A DNA stretch of 64,000 nt. It comes from an uncultured Flavobacteriales bacterium. Its GTDB lineage: Bacteria; Bacteroidota; Bacteroidia; Flavobacteriales_D; Parvicellaceae. The stretch covers positions 62,001-126,000 of the forward strand of contig CALSMU010000001.1 of NCBI GenBank assembly GCA_943787535.1, read 5' to 3'. The position numbers were made by a program, and so were the translations under genes. The notes beneath the pieces were generated by a model. That model was not told where the DNA came from and did no database searches. It saw only the letters and a program-made list of their open reading frames with translations. Positions 39,090 to 47,295 of the stretch are shown here, one piece after another; position 1 is the first letter of the stretch; each line of letters begins with the position of its first letter.

Positions 39090-39465
39090 TTTTGTTATAA
39101 AAATTATTTTCTACTAGCACTACTCTTGGTGGATCCTTGGTCTCAAACAAACCTGAAACTGTAACATCATTAGCAACCTTGCTACGTAAGCTTTCTTGAT
39201 CATACACCTCCATTAACGACTGCAACTCAGAATACAAATCCCCCTCTATTCGCTCCTCTCTAACTACTTTTCTAACCGTGTTATCTACGTAGTATCCATA
39301 TCCGATATACAAGAGCATCAACAAAGCAACAAACAGCAAGAAAGAAAGGTTTTTAGTTACAACACCTCTAGAAAACATATCTCCAGAAACAAGACCTTTA
39401 AGAGGAAGAGACACCCTCTTTTTCTTAACCACATCTTCTTTGCTATTTCCTTTTCCCTTACTCAC
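39079..39465 (-). CDS. ftsL: FtsL-like cell division protein
   Basis: A 128-residue bitopic protein. Its cytoplasmic N-terminus is basic (KGKGNSKEDVVKKKR), one membrane helix lies at about 40-60 (LLFVALLMLLYIGYG), and a periplasmic helical part follows. FtsL proteins share little sequence; size, topology and position between rsmH and ftsI support the call. It starts directly after the rsmH stop with no gap. Confidence 0.82.
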   Translation of the reverse strand: MSKGKGNSKEDVVKKKRVSLPLKGLVSGDMFSRGVVTKNLSFLLFVALLMLLYIGYGYYVDNTVRKVVREERIEGDLYSELQSLMEVYDQESLRSKVANDVTVSGLFETKDPPRVVLVENNFYNKSAE

Positions 39466-40383
39466 TTATCCAATTTTTTCAGCTATTCTCATTTTTGCAC
39501 TTCGTGCTCTATTATTCAATTCAACCTCTTGCTCACTGGGAACAATCGGCTTTCTATTAATTTCTCGAAACGGTCGATTTATATTCCCATAAAAATCCTT
39601 ATCCAACTCTCCTACTATATTGCCAGACTTAATAAAATTCTTTACCATCCGATCCTCCAAAGAGTGATAGGTAATCACAACTAGACGCCCCCCCTTCTTT
39701 ACTACATCAGCAGATTTCTCCAAAAACTCCCGTAAAGCCCCCATTTCATCATTCACCTCAATTCGAAGCGCCTGAAAAACTTTTGCGTAAAACGTATTGA
39801 ACTTACCTCTCGGAGCCAGGCTCTCAAGAACCGATTTCAACTTCTCAATTGTATCTATCACCTCGTCTTTTCTCCTGAAAACAATTCGAGAAGCAACTGA
39901 ATATGCATTCTTCAACTCTCCATACTCCCTAAACACACGCAGCAAATCACTTTCACCATAATTCATAACAACATCAAGCGCCGTCAAGTCCGTATCGCGA
40001 TTCATCCGCATATCCAATCCAGCATCAAACCTGAAAGAAAATCCTCGTTCTGCCACATCAAACTGATGAGAAGAAACCCCTAAATCAGCCAGCACACCAT
40101 CAACTGGCAACTTCCCTAAAGCCCTTAAATAATTTTGATAAAACGAAAAATTCTGACGAACAAAACTCAGCCTAGAATCCTCAGATATATTAGCCTCAGC
40201 ATCCAAGTCCTGATCAAAAGCCACTAAAGCACCATCACTAGATAGTCTTGACAAAATCTCGGCAGAATGCCCGCCACCCCCATAAGTAACATCGACATAT
40301 ATTCCGTCAACATCTTGAACCAACTCATCCACAGAAGGCTTCAACAAAACAGGTATGTGATAATCTTTATTCTTCACTAACAT
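39466..40383 (-). CDS. rsmH: 16S rRNA (cytosine1402-N4)-methyltransferase
   Basis: SAM-dependent methyltransferase acting on C1402 of 16S rRNA. It has 305 residues. It begins YHIPVLLKPSVDEL, then the SAM motif YVDVTYGGGGHSAEIL, DGVLADLGVSSHQFD, RGFSFRFDAGLDMRMN and VVITYHSLEDRMVKNF, all family signatures. The first 17 bases overlap mraZ. Confidence 0.97.
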   Translation of the reverse strand: MLVKNKDYHIPVLLKPSVDELVQDVDGIYVDVTYGGGGHSAEILSRLSSDGALVAFDQDLDAEANISEDSRLSFVRQNFSFYQNYLRALGKLPVDGVLADLGVSSHQFDVAERGFSFRFDAGLDMRMNRDTDLTALDVVMNYGESDLLRVFREYGELKNAYSVASRIVFRRKDEVIDTIEKLKSVLESLAPRGKFNTFYAKVFQALRIEVNDEMGALREFLEKSADVVKKGGRLVVITYHSLEDRMVKNFIKSGNIVGELDKDFYGNINRPFREINRKPIVPSEQEVELNNRARSAKMRIAEKIG

Positions 40384-40828
40384 TAGAGTCGCCCATTACA
40401 TCAGCTGCTAATTGTTCAAACTCGGTCCAATCTTCAGACATTAACGCTTCATAGCGTTTTTTATCCCAGACCTCCCACAAGTCGACATTCGCAACCATGA
40501 CAATCTCTTTCTTAATGCTAGCCCAACCTAACAGACTTTTCGGTAGTAAAACCCTCCCATTAGAATCTACAGACACTTTGGTAGCGCCTTTTTGAAACAT
40601 ACGAGCAAATTTTCGATCCTTCGCCTTAAAACGGTTAAGCTCTCGCAACTTATCCAACACACGAGTCCACTCGCTCATTGGATAAACAGAAAGACAATCG
40701 TCTACTCCACGTGATATCACAAAATTCTCTTGATCCGCGGGAGACAACTGCTTACGCATATCGGAAGGCAGCAATAACCTTCCTTTTGCATCAATTTTAC
40801 AGTGATATTCTCCAATGAATCCGTTCAT
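40367..40828 (-). CDS. mraZ: transcriptional regulator MraZ
   Basis: AbrB-like DNA-binding protein that in E. coli represses its own dcw operon by binding TGGGN repeats. It has 153 residues. Two tandem SpoVT/AbrB-type units are seen: IDAKGRLLLPSDMRKQL at about 13-29 and VDSNGRVLLPKSLLGWA at about 85-101. It is the first gene of the operon. Two TGGGT boxes 10 bases apart lie upstream (40876-40890), which points to autoregulation. Confidence 0.96.
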   Translation of the reverse strand: MNGFIGEYHCKIDAKGRLLLPSDMRKQLSPADQENFVISRGVDDCLSVYPMSEWTRVLDKLRELNRFKAKDRKFARMFQKGATKVSVDSNGRVLLPKSLLGWASIKKEIVMVANVDLWEVWDKKRYEALMSEDWTEFEQLAADVMGDSNVSEE

Positions 40829-40875
40829 TTTATTCTTCCGCGTATTGTATTTAAGCGTAAATCTATCGATTATTT

Positions 40876-40890
40876 ACCCACTTTTACCCA
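40876..40890 (-). promoter_or_regulatory. tandem MraZ-box operator
   Basis: On the minus strand, TGGGT (40890-40886), five bases, then TGGGT (40880-40876). The spacing matches the TGGGN-N5-TGGGN direct repeats known as MraZ targets. It lies about 30-45 bases downstream of the predicted transcription start and 48 bases before the mraZ ATG, so bound MraZ would act as a roadblock or block initiation. Confidence 0.75.
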
Positions 40891-40923
40891 CTATTTTTTA
40901 ATTGTGAATAACTTTCAACGTCA

Positions 40924-40954
40924 CAAATATATTTTAGTTTCATAAAAAACCAAA
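40924..40954 (-). promoter_or_regulatory. dcw operon promoter
   Basis: On the minus strand, TTTG (40954-40951), exactly 19 bases, then TATATTTG (40931-40924). This is a complete match to TTTG-N19-TAnnTTTG. The predicted start near 40920 gives a leader of about 92 bases containing the MraZ boxes. The gap 40829-41193 between mraZ and the next gene holds this promoter, the operator and the hydrolase promoter; I see nothing else in it. Confidence 0.75.
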
Positions 40955-41164
40955 ATAAAGCCCTATTAATAAGGAAATACAAGAAAACCTTCTCGAATAA
41001 TTTTAGTGGTAAATTGTGGGAGTTATGTTAACAACTTATTGTTAAAAAGACACCAAACCAACATACTCTCCATCTCCATTTCACATGGGAGCTTTCACCT
41101 ATTTTTTCAACAATCTGTTTTTGATGCAATTATATTTCCTTAGCTTTTTTAATAAAAAAAGGCG

Positions 41165-41172
41165 TATTTTTG
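41165..41172 (+). promoter_or_regulatory. -7 promoter box of the alpha/beta hydrolase gene
   Basis: TATTTTTG, a full TAnnTTTG match, about 22 bases before the ATG at 41194. No TTTG at the matching -33 position. Confidence 0.45.
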
Positions 41173-41193
41173 GGTAAGTAAAATAAAGATCAC

Positions 41194-41952
41194 ATGAGTT
41201 TAGATTTAATCGAAGAAGGAAAATTTAGGTATGTAAAAGTTGGAGAAGGGAAACCACTCATACTACTGCACGGGCTATTCGGAGCCCTAAGCAACTTCCA
41301 AGACGTAATTAATGGCTTCTCAAATGAATACCAAGTTGTTATTCCGATGCTCCCTATTTATGAATTACCCCTTTTAAAAACTAACGTTAAAAACATTTCT
41401 CGTTTTTTAGAAGATTTCATAGAGCACATGGAATTTGATAAAGTAATTTTACTTGGAAATTCACTAGGAGGACACGTAGGACTGGTTTACTCTGACAATA
41501 ACCCTCACAAAGTGGACAAGCTTATACTTACTGCAAGTTCTGGACTTTATGAAAATGCATTTGGCGGATCCTTTCCAAGAAGAGAAGACAAAAACTACTT
41601 ACGAGAGAAAATCTCCTTAACATTTTATGACCCAGCAATGACTACGGATGAATTGGTGGACGAATGTCACGAAGCCGTAAACAATAGAGATAAAGTAATT
41701 CGAATATTGGCAATTGCAAAATCTGCTATTCGACACAACATGGAGAAAAACCTCCCCAATTTCAAAATGCCAACCTGCCTTATTTGGGGGAAAAACGACA
41801 CGATCACACCACCAGAAGTAGCAGAAGACTTCAACAAACTCATTGAAAATTCCACATTATTTTGGATTGACAAATGTGGTCACGCACCTATGATGGAGCA
41901 CCCGCAAGAATTTAATAGAATTCTAAAGGAATGGCTAGACAAAAACAAGTAA
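41194..41952 (+). CDS. alpha/beta-fold hydrolase
   Basis: A 252-residue cytoplasmic hydrolase (no signal peptide) of the esterase/haloperoxidase-like group. Oxyanion motif LILLHGLFGALSNF at about 27-40, nucleophile Ser in LLGNSLGGHVGL, acid Asp in LIWGKNDTITP, and catalytic His in DKCGHAPMMEHP. The substrate cannot be read from the sequence. It is followed 15 bases later by engB. Confidence 0.85.
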   Translation: MSLDLIEEGKFRYVKVGEGKPLILLHGLFGALSNFQDVINGFSNEYQVVIPMLPIYELPLLKTNVKNISRFLEDFIEHMEFDKVILLGNSLGGHVGLVYSDNNPHKVDKLILTASSGLYENAFGGSFPRREDKNYLREKISLTFYDPAMTTDELVDECHEAVNNRDKVIRILAIAKSAIRHNMEKNLPNFKMPTCLIWGKNDTITPPEVAEDFNKLIENSTLFWIDKCGHAPMMEHPQEFNRILKEWLDKNK

Positions 41953-41967
41953 GCACACCTTACCATT

Positions 41968-42573
41968 ATGAAAATAAAAACTTCCAAATTCGTTATTAGT
42001 AACACGAATTGGCGAAAAGGCCCAAAAGCCAACTTACCCGAATATGCTTTTATTGGAAGATCAAATGTTGGAAAATCATCCTTAATCAACATGCTCCTGA
42101 ACAGAAAGGAGCTCGCTAAAGTATCTGGCCGACCTGGAAAAACAACATTAATCAACCATTTTATCATAAATGATGAATGGTACATTGCAGATCTACCAGG
42201 ATATGGATTTGCTAAAGTCTCCATAAAACAAAGAAACAAGTTCAATAACTTTACACTTGAATACCTAAGAGGAAGAGAAAATCTTATGTGCGTATTCGTA
42301 CTTATTGACTCACGACTTCCACCTCAAAAAATTGATGTAGACTTTATGGAATATTGCGGAAAAAAAGACATCCCCTTCGTAATGTGCTTCACCAAAATGG
42401 ACAAACTTACTAGCGGAGTATTAAACAAAAATCTCACACATTACAAAAAAGAAATGCTCAAAACTTGGCATGAACTTCCGCAAATATTCATAACATCTTC
42501 CAATTCAAAATACGGACAAGAATCCGTCCTTAAGTTCATTGAATCAACCAATTCATATTTCAACATTGACTAA
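41968..42573 (+). CDS. engB: ribosome biogenesis GTPase EngB (YihA/YsxC)
   Basis: Essential GTPase for assembly of the large ribosomal subunit. It has 201 residues. Walker A is FIGRSNVGKSSLIN at 29-42. Other motifs are GRPGKTTLINHF, ADLPGYGFAKVS (G3), CFTKMDKL (G4) and TSSNSKYG (G5). Normal length. Its stop (TAA 42571-42573) lies 5 bases before the inferred start of the next gene. Confidence 0.96.
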   Translation: MKIKTSKFVISNTNWRKGPKANLPEYAFIGRSNVGKSSLINMLLNRKELAKVSGRPGKTTLINHFIINDEWYIADLPGYGFAKVSIKQRNKFNNFTLEYLRGRENLMCVFVLIDSRLPPQKIDVDFMEYCGKKDIPFVMCFTKMDKLTSGVLNKNLTHYKKEMLKTWHELPQIFITSSNSKYGQESVLKFIESTNSYFNID

Positions 42574-42578
42574 TTAAC

Positions 42579-43604
42579 CTGAATAAACCAAAGAACATAT
42601 TCATTAGCCCGTTAGACTGGGGCCTAGGACACACCACAAGATGTATCCCTCTGGCAAAAGAGCTGAACAGTCGAGGACATAACATTCTTTTTGGGGTAAA
42701 TGATGAGCAGAAACTCCTACTGGAACAAGAATTAGACTTTGTTAATTATATTCAATTCGAGGGATACAATATACAATACCCCAAAAGCGGAAGTATGGGG
42801 CTTAAAATGCTACTAGAATTTCCAAAAATATTAAAGCGAATAAGAACAGAACACAACGAATTACAAGTTCTAATTGACAAACATAAGATAGACCTTACCA
42901 TCGCCGATAACAGATTTGGGCTTCACACACAAAAAATACCTTGCGTCTACATAACCCATCAAATCAATATTCAAAGTCCAAATTTGATTAAAAACCAATT
43001 ACACAAAATACACGGGAAATACATTAATCGTTATACTGACTGCTGGATTCCCGACTTGGAAGGTAAAATCAATTTAGGTGCGGGATTAAGCCATGGAAAA
43101 ATACATGATAATTGCTCCTATATTGGAACGCTATCTAGATTCAGCCAAAAAGCAACTTCAGAAAATGAAGATATCGATTACCTAGCAATAATCTCTGGAC
43201 CTGAACCACAGCGAAGTGAATTCGAAAGCATTATTATAAATGAATTTAAAAAACTAAATAATAAATGTGCTATCGTTGCAGGCAAGCCTATTACTAAAAA
43301 CCAAAAATCTATAGAGAACATACAATACTTTTCTCACTTGAACTCCAATGAATTATTCAAAATAATATGTCGTTCTAAAAAAATCATTTGCCGACCAGGA
43401 TACTCAACAATCATGGACCTATCCACGTTACAGAAACCTGCACATTTCATACCTACACCTGGACAAACCGAACAAGAATATCTTGCAAAACTACATGGAA
43501 AAGAAAACGGATGGAGCGCTCAAAATAAGCTAAAAATTAGCAGCAAGTTAGAATTCAAAAGGCTTCCAGAAATCATAACAAACCTAAAAAATCTGAACTG
43601 GTAA
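42579..43604 (+). CDS. glycosyltransferase (MurG/GT28-like), apparent non-canonical start
   Basis: A GT-B fold transferase of 341 residues as drawn. The first in-frame ATG is 42795, but the frame is open upstream to 42570. That upstream part encodes the typical family N-terminus (FISPLDWGLGHTTRCIPLAK). The ATG start would delete this conserved glycine-rich motif. Upstream there is no in-frame ATG, GTG or TTG. CTG at 42579 gives the best N-terminus (KPKNIFISPLDWG); ATT at 42573 is the other option. The C-terminal donor site is CRPGYSTIMDLSTLQKPAHF, followed by PTPGQTEQEYLA. Substrate unknown. Confidence 0.8.
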   Translation: MNKPKNIFISPLDWGLGHTTRCIPLAKELNSRGHNILFGVNDEQKLLLEQELDFVNYIQFEGYNIQYPKSGSMGLKMLLEFPKILKRIRTEHNELQVLIDKHKIDLTIADNRFGLHTQKIPCVYITHQINIQSPNLIKNQLHKIHGKYINRYTDCWIPDLEGKINLGAGLSHGKIHDNCSYIGTLSRFSQKATSENEDIDYLAIISGPEPQRSEFESIIINEFKKLNNKCAIVAGKPITKNQKSIENIQYFSHLNSNELFKIICRSKKIICRPGYSTIMDLSTLQKPAHFIPTPGQTEQEYLAKLHGKENGWSAQNKLKISSKLEFKRLPEIITNLKNLNW

Positions 43605-43618
43605 AATTCAAAAACAAA

Positions 43619-44665
43619 TTACACCTTTTTTAAGGTAAAAGAAAAAGTAGATCCTTGACCTTCCGTACTTCTAACATCTATAGTTTGACCATGCGCTTCA
43701 ACCAAATGCTTAACTATTGCTAAACCTAAGCCCGTACCACCCTCGTTCCGTGCACGACTTTTATCTACTCTATAAAAACGTTCAAACAAACGTGGCAAGT
43801 GCTCCTCTTTTATCCCAACTCCGTCATCAGAAACCTCAATCAGTATATTATCCTCTAAATCAAAAAACCTCACCTCTGTATGTCCATTCTCAACCCCATA
43901 ATTAATCGAATTATTAATTATATTGCTCAATACTTGTCCTATCTTATCTCTATCGCATAAAACATTAATCTCTTGACTACCTATACGTTTCCAATCCAAA
44001 CTCAACTTAACATTTCTTTTTTGCGCCTTAATTTCAAAACTCTCAACAATTTCCCTCGCTAAATCAACAATATTAACCTTTGCGGTATTCAACTCTAACT
44101 CCTCAGACTCTATTCTTGTTATTAGATCCAAATCTTCAATCATTCCAGTCACCCTATCAACACCTTTAGAAGCCCTTTCTAAAAACGCACGGTTTATATT
44201 TTCATCCTCTAAGCCACCTTCCAACAATGTCAATATATAACCTTGAATACTAAATATAGGTGTTTTCAATTCGTGTGATAAGTTCCCTAAAAACTCTCGT
44301 CGAAACTCTTCTTGAAGTCTTAATTTCTCAATTTCCTCTCTACTTTTATCAACCCAGTCCAAGACCTCTTTTTCTGTTTTTCCCAACACGTCCTCATTCA
44401 TGCTTAGCGGAAAATCACCCCGGTTTATTTTAAAATTATGTATCGTCCGATACAACAGTCTTATTTTTTGAGTAATCAGCTTCTCTAGCAAATAATAGAT
44501 CACCAAATAAGCTGAAATCAGCAAAACAAAAAACATTATTATCATATAACGTTGATTTATTGAAGTCCCGGAGAGATACAAAGTCAACTCAACAATAACC
44601 ACCGAAAGAAGGGAAAGCAAAAATGCTGCTAAAATTGAAAATTGCCGAGGTGTTTTAATCAACAT
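43619..44665 (-). CDS. PhoR-like sensor histidine kinase (no adjacent regulator)
   Basis: A 348-residue sensor kinase. Two membrane helices (about 8-30 and 40-60) are separated by only about ten residues, so there is almost no periplasmic sensor. Dimerisation helix with H131 in LGNLSHELKTPIFSIQGY; ATPase motifs NIINNSINYG, VSDDGVGI and EGGTGLGLAIV. The domain order and the wording around His resemble PhoR. No response regulator is next to it: convergent glycosyltransferase on one side, divergent bestrophin on the other. Its partner must lie elsewhere. Confidence 0.9.
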   Translation of the reverse strand: MLIKTPRQFSILAAFLLSLLSVVIVELTLYLSGTSINQRYMIIMFFVLLISAYLVIYYLLEKLITQKIRLLYRTIHNFKINRGDFPLSMNEDVLGKTEKEVLDWVDKSREEIEKLRLQEEFRREFLGNLSHELKTPIFSIQGYILTLLEGGLEDENINRAFLERASKGVDRVTGMIEDLDLITRIESEELELNTAKVNIVDLAREIVESFEIKAQKRNVKLSLDWKRIGSQEINVLCDRDKIGQVLSNIINNSINYGVENGHTEVRFFDLEDNILIEVSDDGVGIKEEHLPRLFERFYRVDKSRARNEGGTGLGLAIVKHLVEAHGQTIDVRSTEGQGSTFSFTLKKV

Positions 44666-44689
44666 GTAATTTTATTAATACTTTACATA

Positions 44690-44706
44690 CAAAAATATTA
44701 AATTTG
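44690..44706. promoter_or_regulatory. back-to-back promoter boxes between the kinase and bestrophin genes
   Basis: TATTTTTG on the minus strand (44697-44690) faces the kinase gene, and TAAATTTG on the plus strand (44699-44706) faces the bestrophin gene. Both match TAnnTTTG fully and are separated by one base. The -33 elements are weak. Two polymerases could not sit there together, so the two genes may be expressed in competition. Confidence 0.4.
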
Positions 44707-44736
44707 CTGAATAATCAGCACTCTTAAGATTTTACT

Positions 44737-45603
44737 ATGATTAATTACAATCCAAAACTCTGGTTTAAACATATTTTTCACTTTCCAAAAAGTGACACTG
44801 TATATGTACTATGGAAAGAACTTATAATATTAGGCGTCTTTTCTGCTGGAATCACCTATGTAGAGATCGAATACATGGAAGACACAAGAGTTTTTAAGGA
44901 TATGATAGCTGTGTACTCCTTAGTTGGATTCGTTCTCTCCCTTTTATTGGTTTTTAGAACAAATACAGCATATGACAGATGGTGGGAAGGAAGAAAAAAA
45001 TGGGGAGAACTCGTGAACAATTCACGCAATTTAGCCATTAAAATAAGCTCCATGATTGAAAAAAAAGAAGATCGGGTATATTTCTCCAGAATGATTCCAA
45101 ACTATGCCTTATCAATGAAAGAGCACTTAAGAGAAAATGTAAATATTGAAGAACTTGAATTAACAGATATTGAAAAAACAGAAATAGAACGTGCCGAACA
45201 TAAGCCGAATTTTGTTGCTCATTCAATGTATAAAAAACTACACGAAATAAAAAAAGAGAAGAGAATTTCGGAGGAAGAATTTCTATCCATTGACAACAAC
45301 CTTAAAACCTTCTCCGATATAATTGGAGCATGTGAAAGAATAAGAAATACCCCGATCCCTTATTCATATAGCTTGTTTTTAAAGAAATTCATCTTTCTAT
45401 ACGTTATGACTCTTCCGCTCGGGTTTGTTAGTAGCTTTGGATACTACACACCTGCAATCTCAATTTTTATATTTTACATTCTCGTTAGCATGGAAGTTTT
45501 AGCTGAAGAAATTGAGGATCCATTCGGGAAAGACGCAAATGATTTACCAACAGGGGAATTATCCAAAAAAATAAAAGCCAACGTTCAAGAAGTTCTTCGA
45601 TAA
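44737..45603 (+). CDS. bestrophin-like (UPF0187) anion channel protein
   Basis: A 288-residue membrane protein of the bestrophin/YneE family, which forms pentameric ion channels. Family marks: the N-terminus ending in LWKELIILGVFSAGITY, helix 2 with LVGFVLSLLLVFRTNTAYDR, and WWEGRKKWGELVNNSRNLA. Near the end a further helix pair (FLYVMTLPLGFVSSFGYYTP) and EIEDPFGKDANDLP complete the pattern. Which ion it carries cannot be told. Confidence 0.88.
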   Translation: MINYNPKLWFKHIFHFPKSDTVYVLWKELIILGVFSAGITYVEIEYMEDTRVFKDMIAVYSLVGFVLSLLLVFRTNTAYDRWWEGRKKWGELVNNSRNLAIKISSMIEKKEDRVYFSRMIPNYALSMKEHLRENVNIEELELTDIEKTEIERAEHKPNFVAHSMYKKLHEIKKEKRISEEEFLSIDNNLKTFSDIIGACERIRNTPIPYSYSLFLKKFIFLYVMTLPLGFVSSFGYYTPAISIFIFYILVSMEVLAEEIEDPFGKDANDLPTGELSKKIKANVQEVLR

Positions 45604-45638
45604 CCAACTCAAAAGATTTCAAAAAAAATCATCGTTAT

Positions 45639-45673
45639 TTTGCGATATTAAATTATTAATCGTAATATTGCAA
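45639..45673 (+). promoter_or_regulatory. ars promoter within an inverted repeat (ArsR operator candidate)
   Basis: TTGCGATATTA (45640-45650) and TAATATTGCAA (45663-45673) form an inverted repeat with 11-base arms, one mismatch and a 12-base spacer. The left arm covers TTTG (45639-45642). The right arm covers TAATATTG (45663-45670), a 7-of-8 match to TAnnTTTG, with 20 bases between. ArsR binding here would cover both promoter elements. The arsR ATG (45680) lies 7 bases after the repeat. Confidence 0.6.
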
Positions 45674-45679
45674 TTATTA

Positions 45680-46006
45680 ATGGGAGTAACTAAATCAGAT
45701 ATATTTAACAAAGATCAAAATGAAATTGCGTTAATAGCAAAAGCAATTGGACACCCTGCAAGAATAGCAATATTGCAGTATTTACTTGAAAAAAATGCTT
45801 GCGTCTGCGGTGACATAGTTGGTGAAATTGGATTAGCACAAGCTACCGTTTCGCAACATTTAAAAGAACTAAAACAAGCAGGACTAATAAAAGGTGACAT
45901 TGACGGAAGAAGTGTTTGTTACTGCATAGACAATGCTAAATGGGATATTGTCAAAGACATGTTGTTTCAATTTTTTGATCAAAAACAACATACAAGCTGC
46001 TGCTAA
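45680..46006 (+). CDS. arsR: ArsR-family arsenic-responsive repressor
   Basis: Winged-helix metalloid sensor that leaves its operator when As(III) binds. It has 108 residues from ATG 45680. An upstream in-frame TTG (45668) lies inside the operator repeat and is rejected. Recognition helix region is AQATVSQHLKELKQAGLI. The As(III) site is suggested by C41 and C43 in NACVCGD, as in the classical CVC box of ArsR. Extra Cys are C80, C82 and the C-terminal C107, C108. It is the first gene of the arsenic cluster, with arsM 19 bases downstream. Confidence 0.92.
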   Translation: MGVTKSDIFNKDQNEIALIAKAIGHPARIAILQYLLEKNACVCGDIVGEIGLAQATVSQHLKELKQAGLIKGDIDGRSVCYCIDNAKWDIVKDMLFQFFDQKQHTSCC

Positions 46007-46025
46007 ACCTAAAAAATACAACAGT

Positions 46026-46856
46026 ATGAAAACACCTGAAGAATTAAAAGAAACCGTAAAAGAGAAATATTCTGAAATAGCGAATCAACCCAAAGAAGAA
46101 AATGCGGCATCTTGCTGTGGAGTTGGTGTAAGTTGCGGAGTTGATTACACTATATTCTCTGAGGACTATACAAAACTAAAAGGCTACAACGAAGATGCAG
46201 ACTTAAGCTTAGGATGTGGAATCCCAACGGAATTTGCGCAAATAAAAGCAGGAGACACAGTATTAGACTTAGGTTCTGGAGCTGGAAATGATTGTTTTAT
46301 CGCAAGAGAATTGACGGGAGAAAAAGGGAAAGTCCTCGGACTTGATTTTACCGAGGAAATGGTAAGTAAGGCTAGAATCAATTCAGACAAGCTTGGCTTC
46401 AACAACGTGGAATTCAGACAAGGTGACATTGAGCAAATGCCAATTGGGGGTGACTCAATTGATGTAGTCGTCAGCAATTGTGTATTGAATTTAGTTCCCG
46501 ACAAAACAAAAGCATTTAATGAAACTTATAGAGTATTAAAAGCAGATGGACATTTTAGCATGTCGGATGTTGTACTAAAAGGGGATTTACCTGAAGGATT
46601 AAAAAACGATGCAGAAATGTATGCTGGATGTGTTTCTGGAGCGATTCAAAAAGATGCTTACTTAAACATTATTAAAGAAACTGGATTTGAAAAAATTTCC
46701 GTTCAAAAAGAAAAAGCTGTGATCCTTCCAGACACGATTTTAAAAAACTATTTATCTGATGCCGAGATAGTAAGTTATAAAAATGAAGAGTTTGGTGTAT
46801 TTAGCATTACTGTATTTGGACAAAAACCCGCATGCGAACCTGGTTGCTGTTGCTAA
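46026..46856 (+). CDS. arsM: arsenite S-adenosylmethyltransferase
   Basis: Methylates As(III) to volatile or less retained methylarsenicals. It has 276 residues from ATG 46026. A longer frame back to 45933 overlaps arsR and is not used. The SAM motif is VLDLGSGAGNDCF at about 79-91. The three Cys that bind As(III) in characterised ArsM enzymes have counterparts: C64 in SLGCGIPTEF, C152 in VSNCVLNLVPDK and C202 in MYAGCVSGA. Cys clusters at the N-terminus (C30, C31, C37) and the very end (CEPGCCC) could bind further arsenic. arsC starts 5 bases later. Confidence 0.94.
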   Translation: MKTPEELKETVKEKYSEIANQPKEENAASCCGVGVSCGVDYTIFSEDYTKLKGYNEDADLSLGCGIPTEFAQIKAGDTVLDLGSGAGNDCFIARELTGEKGKVLGLDFTEEMVSKARINSDKLGFNNVEFRQGDIEQMPIGGDSIDVVVSNCVLNLVPDKTKAFNETYRVLKADGHFSMSDVVLKGDLPEGLKNDAEMYAGCVSGAIQKDAYLNIIKETGFEKISVQKEKAVILPDTILKNYLSDAEIVSYKNEEFGVFSITVFGQKPACEPGCCC

Positions 46857-46861
46857 CGAAT

Positions 46862-47293
46862 ATGGCAGACCAAAAAAAAATATTAGTTCTATGCACTGGA
46901 AATAGTTGCAGAAGTCAAATGGCAGATGGCTTTTTAAAACACTATGCAAAAGCAGAAAACAAAAATGTAGAAATTTATAGCGCAGGGGTTGAAACACATG
47001 GAGTAAATCCGCTTGCTACTAAGGTAATGTTAGAAAAGGAAATTGACATATCCAATAATACATCTGATTTGGTTGATACTTATTTAAATTCAGGAATTAC
47101 ACATTTAATCTCTGTTTGCGACCATGCAATTGAGTCTTGCCCTGTATTTCCTGAAAAAGTTGAGCATACCCACCATACTTTTAGCGACCCGGCAAAAGCC
47201 TTCGGAACAGATGATGACATTCTAAATTCATTTAGAAAGACGAGAGATGAAATCCACACATTTTGCCGAACCTATCTCAAGGAAAAATTCTAA
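46862..47293 (+). CDS. arsC: arsenate reductase (low-molecular-weight phosphatase type)
   Basis: Reduces As(V) to As(III). It has 143 residues from ATG 46862. The phosphate loop C11-TGNSC-R17 is at the N-terminus. C86 and C93 in SVCDHAIESCPVF have the spacing of the second and third redox Cys of the thioredoxin-coupled enzyme of S. aureus. DPAKAFG holds the conserved Asp. Product As(III) would then be methylated by ArsM or leave by the aquaglyceroporin. The next gene starts 2 bases after the stop. Confidence 0.94.
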   Translation: MADQKKILVLCTGNSCRSQMADGFLKHYAKAENKNVEIYSAGVETHGVNPLATKVMLEKEIDISNNTSDLVDTYLNSGITHLISVCDHAIESCPVFPEKVEHTHHTFSDPAKAFGTDDDILNSFRKTRDEIHTFCRTYLKEKF

Positions 47294-47295
47294 AC

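Noticed and set aside
45933..46025. N-terminal extension of arsM
   Set aside because: It overlaps arsR out of frame and precedes the normal ArsM start; ATG 46026 is better.
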